Assembly: GCA_002861595.1 (NCBI GenBank)
Contig: PJQG01000041.1
Span: 1-53,350 of the forward strand
From: Actinomycetota bacterium
Lineage (GTDB): Bacteria; Actinomycetota; Acidimicrobiia; Acidimicrobiales; GCA-2861595
Direction of reading: 5' to 3'
DNA: 53,350 nucleotides
The notes under the pieces are model-generated. The model saw only the letters and a list, made by a program, of their open reading frames with translations, had not been told where the DNA came from and did not search any database. How positions within the stretch are numbered: position 1 is the first letter of the stretch; each line of letters begins with the position of its first letter. Made by a program: the position numbers and the translations under genes. This document shows, piece by piece, positions 7,156-15,199 of this stretch.

Positions 7156-9347
7156 GGCTTCGGCTGCTGGCCATCGACGAGTTTCGCTCGCTCGCGAACG
7201 TTCGACTCGAGCCAGACGGGCTCGTCGTCCTCTTCGGCGCGAACTCGTCTGGCAAGACGACAATTATCGACGGGGTCCGAGAGTTGCTGGCTGGGAAGGG
7301 CGAGATGCGCCGCGACCCGTTCGGCGAGGAGACCGGAGATCCATACGTGGACGGCTGGGTCGTCTTCGAACTAGTTGGCGGCGATGTGGACGGACACCCG
7401 GATCGGGAGCTATACCGCCGGCTCTTCACCGGCGAACTGAGTAAGGGCGATGCCGCGTGGCCATGGCAATTCATCGAAGAAGGAACCGTCTCTCTTCTCC
7501 AGGGTCTTGAGATCGAAGAAGCTCAGCATTTCATCGGACACGCCTACGCGGAACTGGCCGGTCCGGGACGCCCAGAGGACCGGCTGTCGCTGGCGAACGA
7601 GCTGATCCGAACGCCGTTCTTCAGAAGCACGTTCGACGAGACATGGCTCATTGCGGTCCCCTCGGAACTGTCGTCGGTCGCCCGAGAAGCGGCGGCACGG
7701 ATCGCGGCATTCAGCGGTGACGGCTCAAACGATCCTCTCGTTGAAGACGCGGTTGCCGTGTCGGAAGATCGTGCCGTCCTCGTCGGAGGAGTCGCTGACG
7801 GGTTCGTCGAGAGGGACGAAATTCGGGCCAGCTTCGGCGGCTTCGTCGATATCAACGCCGAACTAGTTGGGCTGGGGCCGTCTGTTCACGACGACATCAT
7901 CGAGATCCACGACCTGATGTGGTCGCTGCCGGTGGAACCGGACGACGGCAGAGAATTTCGCGTCGTCCCGCTGGACGGGTTCCTACTCCGGGGTGCTGTC
8001 AGGTACGCGGGTGACTACCGCGTCGACACGTGGCTCGAGGTCCAGGGTGAGGAGCCGGCGCCAGGATTCGAGCTTGCCACCGACGCGCAGAGCGCCCTTC
8101 GATGGCATCGGGTTCGACCGTCGGTCCTTGCCATCGCTCGGATACTTGAGGAACACGCAAACGCTTTGGCGCCGGGGTTCGTACGGGACGCCGGCCGAAT
8201 ACGGCTCGACGTCCTTTCGCCCCTGCTCTGGCACGAAAATCCGAGCCGGCTCCGCATCGCCTTTGAGGACGACGGACGACATCGCGATCTCGCCGTTGTC
8301 GGAGCCGGCATCGCCCGGTGGGCCGCAGCATCACTGCGGCTCGCCGGAAGCGAGCTCAAGCGTGCGCGACGAGTTGTGAATGACGAGCACGGTCGCGAGG
8401 TCTCCCACCGCGTCTCTGAAGAGGTCGCCGTCGACCTCGCCCGTCGGGACCCGCTGAACCAGACCACCGTCGAAATGGAGGTCCAGCCCCCCACGACCCC
8501 GGTAACACACCTCGTGGACGAACCGGAAGCGCACCTGCATCCGAAAGCCGTCGCGTCGATGGGCGAGTGGTTGTGTCAGCTCGTTGACCGCGGCCACGAG
8601 GTGGTCGTCGCCACCCATCATCCGGCACTCCTCACGCAGCTCGCCGATCGTGCGCAGCTCCTGCTGGTCACCAAGTCGGATGGCCTGACGGTGCTGCGGG
8701 ACGTGTCACAGGACCTTCAAGGAGAACTACAGCGAGCCAACGCAGAGCTTGGCCTGACACCAGGCGAGCTTCTCTTGATGACCCGACTTGCCCTCTTTGT
8801 AGAGGGGCCACACGACCAAGCCGTGCTCCTCGGCATGTTCGGCGACGACCTCGCGGCTGCTGGCGTCAGGATCTTCCCGCTGCACGGCTTTGACAACGCG
8901 CTCGCACTCGTTGACTCCGAAGTCATCGACGCGCTTGGTGTCCGCATGGCGGTACTGACCGACAACGTCGACCGACAGCGAATTGGCCGCGGCGAAGGCT
9001 CAACCTACGAAGAGCGGGCGACGCTCAGGCTCATCAAAGAGGCGAAGCTGTCGGGCAAGACGGTCTCGCCGTTCGGGCTCAACGAGCGAGACATCGTTGC
9101 GTACCTCGACGACGAGGTCTGCCGGTCGAAGGATCCGTCGTTCCCAGGGTGGCGACAGGCAGCGCAGAGTTGGAACGCCGCAGGTCGCCCCGTTCCCTTC
9201 AAGGACTACGTGACCTCCGAGTTCGGCCTTCCGCTCAATCGCGACGCGGTGCATCGTCTGGCAGCCGGCACCGCAGTCAGCGGTCGCGTTCCTGCCGAGC
9301 TCGTGGCGGTGGTCCGCGCAATCTGTGCGCGGGCCGCTTCGTCGTAG
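7152..9347 (+). CDS. OLD-like ATPase-TOPRIM nuclease
   Basis: A 731-residue protein. The N-terminus has a RecF/ABC-type P-loop GANSSGKT at 29-36. A signature and Walker B region reads HLVDEPEAHLHP near 452-463 and is followed by VVVATHHPALL. From about 545 a TOPRIM domain follows, with the catalytic Glu in FVEGPHDQAVL and the acidic pair in VLTDNVD near 600. This ATPase-plus-TOPRIM order defines the OLD (overcoming lysogenization defect) nucleases, several of which act in phage defence. ATG 7152 overlaps the end of the restriction gene (ATGA-like coupling), and GGGAGAG lies upstream; a start at 7113 is in frame but would overlap more. No UvrD-like helicase or other Gabija partner follows. It probably works with the broken restriction protein before it. 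Confidence 0.85.
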   Translation: MRLRLLAIDEFRSLANVRLEPDGLVVLFGANSSGKTTIIDGVRELLAGKGEMRRDPFGEETGDPYVDGWVVFELVGGDVDGHPDRELYRRLFTGELSKGDAAWPWQFIEEGTVSLLQGLEIEEAQHFIGHAYAELAGPGRPEDRLSLANELIRTPFFRSTFDETWLIAVPSELSSVAREAAARIAAFSGDGSNDPLVEDAVAVSEDRAVLVGGVADGFVERDEIRASFGGFVDINAELVGLGPSVHDDIIEIHDLMWSLPVEPDDGREFRVVPLDGFLLRGAVRYAGDYRVDTWLEVQGEEPAPGFELATDAQSALRWHRVRPSVLAIARILEEHANALAPGFVRDAGRIRLDVLSPLLWHENPSRLRIAFEDDGRHRDLAVVGAGIARWAAASLRLAGSELKRARRVVNDEHGREVSHRVSEEVAVDLARRDPLNQTTVEMEVQPPTTPVTHLVDEPEAHLHPKAVASMGEWLCQLVDRGHEVVVATHHPALLTQLADRAQLLLVTKSDGLTVLRDVSQDLQGELQRANAELGLTPGELLLMTRLALFVEGPHDQAVLLGMFGDDLAAAGVRIFPLHGFDNALALVDSEVIDALGVRMAVLTDNVDRQRIGRGEGSTYEERATLRLIKEAKLSGKTVSPFGLNERDIVAYLDDEVCRSKDPSFPGWRQAAQSWNAAGRPVPFKDYVTSEFGLPLNRDAVHRLAAGTAVSGRVPAELVAVVRAICARAASS

Positions 9348-9379
9348 AGCAGTGTGTGGGTGGACCCGCGCTCGATGCG

Positions 9380-9862
9380 TCAGGTAGGAATCGCGCGTAG
9401 AAGGGCGAGAAGTTGCGCGCCGAGGTGCGTCGTATAGGCGGGCGGCACCGCATTGACGAGTTTGTCGTTTGTCATCCAGTCGATCTCCATCGCCTTGCAC
9501 CTGAGCGCGAACTCTCCGGGATAGTTGAGGTGCCCGTGGACGCCGACGACGAGGCGAGCCCCGGCCGCGGCGCTCATCTTGAGGGCGCTCGCGCACCGCG
9601 GGCAGCCCACGCTTCCCCACAGGTCGCTGCGGCGCTCGACGCGGCGAAGGCACCCCTCGCAAACCAAGCGGAGCTCGACGCTGGGGTCGGGCGAGTCGCG
9701 ACAAGCGCGGCACACCTGCCAGAACTGCGTGCCGATCCCCGAGAAGCGTCGGTAGCGGCCGGCACCCTCCTCGACCTCGAGCACGTGCTGGCAGACGGTC
9801 GCTGACGGCCGGACGTCGAGGTGGGAGCAAGACCGAGGCTCAGCTGCGCTCACGATCGCCAT
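9380..9862 (-). CDS. Small zinc-ribbon protein, unknown function
   Basis: A 160-residue protein read from ATG 9862. It has three Cys pairs in its middle (VCRACRD, VCEGCLRR, GCPRCA) that look like two zinc knuckles or one ribbon with an additional pair. The C-terminal third (GARLVVGVHGHLNYPGEFAL, then a DWMTNDKLVN segment) is compact and without membrane segments. It faces the OLD-like gene tail to tail with a 32-bp gap. I do not recognise a named family. Zinc-ribbon proteins are common passengers in defence islands, but no function should be assigned. The frame continues open upstream of 9862, but that part is low-complexity and lies in the intergenic region shared with the divergent gene. 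Confidence 0.6.
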   Translation of the reverse strand: MAIVSAAEPRSCSHLDVRPSATVCQHVLEVEEGAGRYRRFSGIGTQFWQVCRACRDSPDPSVELRLVCEGCLRRVERRSDLWGSVGCPRCASALKMSAAAGARLVVGVHGHLNYPGEFALRCKAMEIDWMTNDKLVNAVPPAYTTHLGAQLLALLRAIPT

Positions 9863-10060
9863 CCTGGCACCGCGAACGATCGTCGGCGTCCGACGCGGCT
9901 CAAGGCCGCCCCCGACGTCGACGATCGTCAGCGGTGCCGCACATTGGGTGGAGGCGGCCGGAGGGGGGGTGACACTGACACCGGCTTGCACTTGGACTTT
10001 TTTCCGCGCTCTCGGGCGAACGTTGACCGGGCCCGGACTTCGCTGACAAGATTCGCGCGC

Positions 10061-10687
10061 GTGGACCTCGCGCTCGGCGGGGAGCTTGTCGAACGGGCGA
10101 TGGCCCGTTGCCGCGATGGCGACGCCCTCGAAGCGATCATCGCCGACACCGTCCTGCACGGAGCGGCGGGCGCCCCATCGCCGGTGTGGGACGCCGTCGC
10201 CTCAGTTGACAGCGCCCCTGACGTCGTCGGGCTGGGGCGGTGGGTCACCGAGAAGATCGCGGAACGCCCCCCGCCGCCGCACCTGTCCGCGATTTGGTTC
10301 GGCCTGTACGAGCTGGAGACGAAAGGAGGCGCCACGCACGCGGCCATCCAGCTCAGCGGCGGACCTGGCTTCCCTGAGGATCCGCAGTGGCTCTTCAAGC
10401 AGGACTGGTACACCCCGGGATACGCCCCAACGCCCGGACTGGCGTCGCTGCTCGCGCTCGCGGCGCCCGCTGGCCCGGACCTGTACTGGTTGGTGAGCTA
10501 CGCGGTCGTGTTCGCCTACACCCTCGGGCTCGTGGGGACTACCCTCGATCGACTTGACCCTCAGGCTCTCCTCGGGCAACGGTCACAGGTTGGCGTGGCG
10601 GCTGGCTTCCATGACGGGGACATCGCTTTGGTGGGCGTGCTCGAACCGTCCGGGTTGGATCGTTCGGAGCTCGACTGGGCGGGCTGA
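10061..10687 (+). CDS. Hypothetical protein, island passenger
   Basis: About 208 residues, taking GTG 10061 (VDLALGGELVERAMARCRDG) as the start because the sequence upstream in this frame is arginine- and proline-rich and unlike protein. An in-frame ATG near 10100 is an alternative. The middle has conserved-looking segments (AIWFGLYELETKGGATHAAI, FPEDPQWLFKQDWYTPGYAP), and the C-terminal part is hydrophobic (LYWLVSYAVVFAYTLGLVGT) and may be a buried helix or a membrane segment. I do not recognise the family. It is divergent from the zinc-ribbon gene across about 198 bp and lies just before the IS256 element. It could be an immunity-like or regulatory passenger; that is a guess only. Confidence 0.5.
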   Translation: MDLALGGELVERAMARCRDGDALEAIIADTVLHGAAGAPSPVWDAVASVDSAPDVVGLGRWVTEKIAERPPPPHLSAIWFGLYELETKGGATHAAIQLSGGPGFPEDPQWLFKQDWYTPGYAPTPGLASLLALAAPAGPDLYWLVSYAVVFAYTLGLVGTTLDRLDPQALLGQRSQVGVAAGFHDGDIALVGVLEPSGLDRSELDWAG

Positions 10688-10846
10688 ACTTTGAGCGCGA
10701 ACGCCTCCGTCGGCGCGCGCTGCCGGCGAGCGTCGGGAGCGGTCATTCCTCCACTTTGGCGCCGATGCGGCGATTTAGGGCTCTCCTAACCCATCCGTGG
10801 GTGCCTGAGTAGACCATCCGCGGCTGCACCCCGCCTCCTTCCTAGA

Positions 10847-10872
10847 TGACGCCCCGCCTCGTGGTGGAGAAG
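10847..10872 (+). repeat. IS256 inverted repeat, transposase 3' side
   Basis: This end pairs with 12314-12339 in inverted orientation. The shared core is GTGGTG followed by AGAAG, with TGACG at the outer edge. Confidence 0.7.
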
Positions 10873-10994
10873 TGATCTCCGGCGACGTGATCATAGGGAG
10901 GGACCACCGATGGCTGCACGAGTTCATCCACCCGCAGTTCCCATCCCGGCCGATGCTTCACGAGGGCTCTTAGGGCTCCTGAGCGCCCCGGTTA

Positions 10995-12235
10995 TCAGCT
11001 GGCCAGACGCTTTCGGGCTCGGCTGCGAGCTGGGAGTGCCGGCGGGTCGATCTGGCGCAGCCTGGCCATGGAGGTCTCCGACAGGTAGCGCCGCTCACTG
11101 ACCGCCCACTCGTCGTGCTGCTCGACGATGACTGCGGTCACCAGCCGGTCGATGGCGGCGTCGTTGGGGAAGACGCCGACCACGTCGGTGCAGCGCTTGA
11201 TCTCGCGGTGCAGGCGCTCGAGCGGGTTGGTGCTCCAGACCTTGCGCCAGTGCTCCTGGGGGAAGGCGGTGAAGGCCAACAGGTCCTCCCGGGCGGCGAC
11301 GAGCATGGAGGTGAGGTCTGGGAACTGGGCCTCGAGCATCTCGGTGATGCGGCCGAACTGGGCGGCCAGGGCACCGGCGTCGGGCTGGGCGAAGATCGTG
11401 CGGATGGCGGCCGCCACCATCTCGGAGTTGGCTCGACTGACCTTGGCTAACACGTTGCGCATGAAGTGCACCCGGCACCGCTGCCAGGCGGCACCGATGA
11501 AGACCTTGGCGATGGCGGCCTTGAGGCCGAGGTGGTGGTCGGAGACGACCAAGCGCACCCCGCTGAGGCCCCGGGAGCGAAGCGAGCGCAAGAACTCGGT
11601 CCAGAACGCCTCGTCCTCGGTGTCGCCCACGGCACAGCCGAGCACCTCCCGATCGCCGGACATGGCCACCCCGGTGGCGACCACCACCGCCCGGCTCACC
11701 ACCTGTCCGCCGACCCGACCCTTGATGTAGGTGGCGTCGGCGAACACGTAGGGGAACTCGACGTGTCCGAGGGGGTGCGGGTGCGGAAGGCGGCCATCTC
11801 GTCATCCAGGCCGGCGCAGATGCGGCTCACCTCGCTCTTGGAGATCCCGGCCGCGACACCGAGGGCGGCGACCAGGTCATCGACCTTGCGGGTGCTGACC
11901 CCGTGCACGTAGGCCTCCATCACCACCGCGAACAGGGCCCGATCGATGCGGCGACGCCGCTCGAGGATCGACGGGAAGAAGCTGCCACGGCGCAGCTTGG
12001 GGATCTTGAGCTCGACGTCGCCCGCCTTGGTGGTGAGCAGGCGGTCCCGACTGCCGTTGCGCTGGGCGGTGCGGGTGTTGGTGCGCTCGTAGCGGGAGGC
12101 GCCGATGACCTCGGTGGCCTCGGCCTCGATCAGGGCCTGGAGCACGAGCTCCACGCCCTTGCGGATCACGTCGATGTCGCCGCCGGCGCGGATCGCGTCA
12201 AGCAGCTCGTTCACGTCAGACTGGGTCAGGGTCAC
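10995..12235 (-). pseudogene. IS256-family (Mutator-type) transposase, frameshifted
   Basis: The 5' part from GTG 12235 (MTLTQSDVNELLDAIRAGGD) runs through the helical N-terminal region and SRICAGLDDEMAAF. It changes frame at a C5 run (G5 on the plus strand, 11771-11775), where one more base would restore PLGHVEFPYVFADATY. The 3' part holds the DDE triad: Asp in FADATY, Asp in VVSDHHLG, and Glu in STNPLERLHREIK. It ends at 10995. Rejoined length is about 413 residues, typical for the family. The shift is in a homopolymer, so a sequencing error is as likely as inactivation. Its product would cut and move the element defined by the 26-bp repeats. Confidence 0.85.
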
Positions 12236-12313
12236 CGGGAAGCTCCTTCAGCTCTCTTTGGTCGGAAAGCCGAAGATCTCCCGGTGGCCCACCTCAGTGG
12301 TGGATGCTCCCGG

Positions 12314-12339
12314 CTTCTACACCACTCGGTGGGACGTCA
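12314..12339 (-). repeat. IS256 inverted repeat, transposase 5' side
   Basis: Read on the minus strand it matches 10847-10872 at 21 of 26 positions. It lies about 80 bp upstream of the transposase start. Confidence 0.7.
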
Positions 12340-12579
12340 ACGAGCTCCATCGGCGGTCTTTCGAGCCCGGAGCACCAGCGCGAGTGGCAAGAAGTCGAAG
12401 CTGAGCACCCGCCGGGCGACTTCTGTGTCCGATGAGTAGTAGAGCTGGCCATGCGGCCCGCCGACGATCCGGCTGACCGAGCTTCCGTAGACGAGGAAGT
12501 CACAGGCGGATCTCGCCGGCAGGGCGCGTTCTGGCGGCGCTGGTCACCCCGCTGCGGCCCGCCGCCAGAGGATGACGGA
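12340..12579 (-). other. Possible remnant of a gene cut by the IS256 insertion
   Basis: On the minus strand one frame is open from 12543 to the edge of the element. It reads CDFLVYGSSVSRIVGGPHGQ and then LSFDFLPLALVLRARKTADG, and its stop (TGA, 12337-12339) is supplied by the IS end itself. No start codon is visible. On the other side of the element a minus-strand frame (about 10750-10835) reads MVYSGTHGWVRRALNRRIGA and stops soon after. The two may be parts of one interrupted gene. This is a weak inference; short open frames are common at this GC content. Confidence 0.25.
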
Positions 12580-12966
12580 TCACACCACGAGGGCCAGCAG
12601 AACGAAGGGACCGAAAAGGATGACGAGCCCGCCGCCGATGTTGGCGCCGCTGACACCGGCGGTCACGATCCGTCCTGCGAGCCCGAGGAACGCCCCGGCC
12701 AGCAGCAGAGGAACGGCCGGCGCCAGCTCGCCAAGTGCGACGACGCCGCTTCGAAGTGCACTGACCACGACGACGGCGGCAGCAGCGCCGAGGGCGAAGG
12801 CCGTTGCACCGAGCGCTAGTTCCTGGGTCGTCGAGAGGGACGGGGGCCGGAACATGTAGTCGGGGTTCGGGACTGCTTCCGACGTGTCGCCGACGGCGAA
12901 CCAGGCGAGGACCGGCGATGCCAGGACCACGACGGCCATGGCGGCGATGACGTGAAGGCGGCGCAC
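12580..12966 (-). CDS. Small membrane protein, actinobacterial type
   Basis: About 128 residues with three or four hydrophobic helices. The first follows a short basic start (RRLHVIAAMAVVVLASPVLA), then comes an exposed loop (VGDTSEAVPNPDYMFRPPSL), then helices around ELALGATAFALGAAAAVVVV and LLLAGAFLGLAGRIVTAGVS, and a last one ending LLALVV. GTG 12966 is chosen because it puts two Arg residues ahead of the first helix; ATG 12939 is an alternative. The layout (helix, polar loop with DPDY-like motif, three helices, GANIG before the last) resembles small uncharacterised membrane proteins of Streptomyces-like bacteria. Function unknown. Confidence 0.55.
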   Translation of the reverse strand: MRRLHVIAAMAVVVLASPVLAWFAVGDTSEAVPNPDYMFRPPSLSTTQELALGATAFALGAAAAVVVVSALRSGVVALGELAPAVPLLLAGAFLGLAGRIVTAGVSGANIGGGLVILFGPFVLLALVV

Positions 12967-13578
12967 GCTGCTTGACGATCCCAGAGTGCCGGCTTTCGTG
13001 CAATCGGGCCTGCCCCCCATTTCCGCCTGGGGAGCCCTCAGCTCGTGGAGAAATGCCGAGCGCCACGTGACTGGGGCCCAACGGCCGTCAACGCTCGCAC
13101 CTAGATCTCGGCCGAGATGCCGACCTGCTCGACCGCTACGTGCTCCCCGAGTGCGGTGCAGCTTCGAGTGGTAGCGGACGTCCTCGACGCCAGGGGTCGA
13201 GGACTTCCGCCGCCGGCGTCCGACCGCCGGCCGGAGCTGCGTCCCGGGCGAACCACTACCGCCACCGGCGCCCGGGGTCGCCGACCGCCTCCGCGTCGGC
13301 CCGGCCGGCCCGAGCCCTGGACCCGACGTCGACGCCTTCGTCGCCACGCTCAACTGCCAGCAGCTTCTGCGACACGGCCAGCTCCGGCACCACACCCGAA
13401 CTGGTTTCAGCTCTACGTGATCCTCGAACGTCTACAGCCCGCTACGTCTTGGCCTGCCCGGCGGCCCCGCAGAGAGCAGCCTGGTTGCCCCGCCATCCTT
13501 CGTTGCTTCCCTCCCAGCCGGCACCGACCGGTAAACTCACCGAACCCGGATTATCGGAGGATTATCGGAACATGACCA

Positions 13579-13596
13579 CCCTGCCACTTGGCAGGG
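13579..13596. terminator. Perfect 7-bp hairpin followed by a G run
   Basis: CCCTGCC and GGCAGGG pair perfectly around an ACTT loop. A run of eight G (13594-13601) follows instead of the usual T tract, so a terminator role is uncertain. Confidence 0.3.
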
Positions 13597-13756
13597 GGGG
13601 GTGGCAGTGCCTAGGCACAAGCCTGTGGCCAGGAGGAATGTACGGCAGCGAACGGAGAGAGCGCCCGTTCAAAGCTTGTCACCTCCACAAGGAAAAGTGC
13701 TGGTCAGAAGGGGTAAAAGGGCCGGCGTTGCATCTCGGCGGCCGGCCAACGCCCCC

Positions 13757-13778
13757 AAATGGGAGCGAAATGGGAGCG
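13757..13778 (+). repeat. Tandem 11-bp repeat with a nearby third partial copy
   Basis: AAATGGGAGCG occurs twice in direct tandem, and its TGGGAGCG core recurs at 13800-13807. An 11-bp period is about one helical turn, so a protein could bind the same face. This could be an arm-type site or operator of the neighbouring mobile island; no function is shown. Confidence 0.4.
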
Positions 13779-13841
13779 AAAATTTTTGAACCCGCGGCGT
13801 GGGAGCGGCGAGAAGGCGCTTCGGTACCGCTGTGGGCGGGG

Positions 13842-14895
13842 CTATTCGGGCGAGAAGGACAGCCTCGACTGGCCGGGGCCGCCCGAATCCTCGACGGTCG
13901 TCGACGCCGAGTTGTCCTTCTTCTTCAGGCCGACCGATTTGACGGTGATGGTCGGGGACGAGACGTTGGACCGGGCCGCGTCACACAGGCGTAGCCTCAC
14001 CGGCACCGTGCTGTTGCGGTTGTAGGCCTTGGTCTCGTCGAACATCACGCACACTCCATAAGTCACCGTGTACCCGATGACCGTGGTGGCGGAGCTGCCG
14101 ACGCTGTCGGTGGCGGTGACGTTGAAGGTCCGCGCTCCCGGGGATGCCGTGGCCAGGTTGGTCCCGCTGGCGCCAGGCCCTGCGCAGGTGGCGATGCCCG
14201 AACCCCCATCCGTGCACGCGTACGAGGTGGCGACACCTTGGTTCAGCACATACTGAGTTTGCGTCGGACTGGCGACGGTGATGGTCGGCCCCTTCTTGTC
14301 GACCATGTGGCCGGCCACCGGATCGGCAGTCGTACACCGGCCGGCCACGTCGCACACCGTGTGGCTCCCGGTGGATGCCGACGCCGTCTCTGTACCCGCC
14401 GGCACGGAGGTGGACAGGGAGAAGCGGGCGTCGCCAGGGTTCACCAGACCCGAGCCGGAGTCGGAAGCGACGCAGGCGATGACGACGTCGCCACCGTGCC
14501 AGGTCCGTCCGACCCTCCGCAGCTGGTCTGCGGAGACATCTTGTCGATGTTGACGACCACGATCTTGCGTGCCTCGACGTTCCCCGCGTTGTCGGTGGCG
14601 AAGAAGCTGATCGTCGTCGAACCCTCAGCGGTGACCGGGATCTGGACCGATGCACCGGTGACGACCGTGGATGCCGCCGCTTGAGCCCCTGCGCTGCTGT
14701 ACGTCAACGTCTTGAGACCTGAACCCCCGGGTTCGTCGGCGGCGGACAGGGTTACGGTGACGTCACTGGTGTGCCAGGGCGGCAGTCGTCTCGGGCGGTG
14801 TGATGTCAGTGGCACCGGTCCCGCTGAGGGCCACCCGTCTGGGGGGTGCCCTCGACGACGCCGCTCGGGATGTTCAGGGTGGCGCTGATCTCGGC
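13842..14895 (-). pseudogene. Fragment of a secreted Ig-like / choice-of-anchor-type surface protein, frameshifted
   Basis: Read on the minus strand, the fragment starts within TLNIPSGVVEGTP and continues as RVALSGTGATDITPPETTAA. This is the border typical of choice-of-anchor-D and Ig-like domains in large secreted proteins. A first frameshift near 14775 leads into HTSDVTVTLSAADEPGGSGL and a domain ending ATDNAGNVEARKIVVVNID. A second near 14510 leads to VIACVASDSGSGL, STSVPAGTETASASTGSHTV and FNVTATDSVGSS. The last recognisable part is YGVCVMFDETKAYNRNSTVP with a stop at 13842, short of the C-terminal domain relatives usually have. It lacks its N-terminus, being joined to a glutamine synthetase fragment, and both ends look broken. 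It would have been exported; now it is a dead fragment. Confidence 0.7.
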
Positions 14896-15054
14896 GTGGA
14901 AGTCGTCCCATTCCTCGCGCTTCATCTCGACGTAGGACCTCACGAAACCGGCTGGGAACACCTTGTGGCTGAGCGGGTCATCCTCGAAGGCGTCGACCGC
15001 CTCGAGCAGGGTGCGCGGCAGCCGGCCGGCCGAAGCGACGAGGCCCGCTCGCAC
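14895..15054 (-). pseudogene. Glutamine synthetase C-terminal fragment
   Basis: About 53 residues reading LPRTLLEAVDAFEDDPLSHK and then FVRSYVEMKREEWDDFHAEI. This matches the last segment of GSI-like glutamine synthetase (ligation of ammonia to glutamate). Everything before it, including all active-site motifs, is missing. In the upstream direction it is fused to the N-terminus of a creatininase, and at its other end to an Ig-like protein. The simplest history is an internal deletion in a creatininase-glutamine synthetase operon. Confidence 0.7.
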
Positions 15055-15199
15055 AACCCGGCGGCGATGATCGTGTCGCTCCCTGTCGGCAGGTGTGGGC
15101 CGTGCTGCTCGGTGGCGCCCACCGGCACGAGCCCGACCTCGCCGTTGAGCGACGCCAGGTCCGGTCCGTCATCATCTCCCAGAGCCGGGCCTCGCTCAC
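15040..15199 (-). pseudogene. Creatininase-family N-terminal fragment, frameshifted
   Basis: GTG 15199 overlaps the TGA stop of the ABC ATPase gene (GTGA), so this was the next gene of that operon. It begins SEARLWEMMTDRTW. A one-base shift near 15155 is followed by ASLNGEVGLVPVGATEQHGP and HLPTGSDTIIAAG, which contain the creatininase metal-site motif E-Q-H-G-P-H-L-P with a downstream Asp. The family hydrolyses creatinine or related cyclic or formamide amides. Only about 50 of roughly 250 residues remain before the frame runs into glutamine synthetase sequence. The context suggests the transporter before it brought in a nitrogen-rich amide or guanidino compound. Confidence 0.7.

Larger units (their letters stand above)
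10847..12339 (-). mobile_element. IS256-family insertion sequence
   Basis: A 1,493-bp element bounded by imperfect 26-bp inverted repeats (10847-10872 and 12314-12339, 21 of 26 positions matching, both beginning TGACG at the outer edge). It carries one transposase reading region on the minus strand. Size and structure fit IS256. I see no convincing 8-9 bp target duplication at the edges, which suggests an old insertion or a rearrangement after insertion. Confidence 0.8.
12967..13841. other. Gene-poor stretch at the island edge
   Basis: This 875-bp stretch has long open frames on the plus strand, but they are rich in Arg, Pro, Ser and Ala without protein character, so I call no gene. It holds a perfect hairpin at 13579-13596 and an 11-bp tandem repeat at 13757-13778, described separately. 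AT-richer patches (13545-13570 and 13768-13790) mark a compositional break. I see no tRNA or rRNA. Confidence 0.5.

Noticed and set aside
13770..13810. Possible tRNA T-arm at TTTTTGAACCCGCGG
   Set aside because: There is no matching D-arm, anticodon arm or acceptor stem around it.
13140..13994. A 284-codon open frame on the plus strand
   Set aside because: Its composition is Arg/Ser/Pro-rich with no motif, and it overlaps the Ig-like fragment on the other strand; long random frames are common at this GC content.
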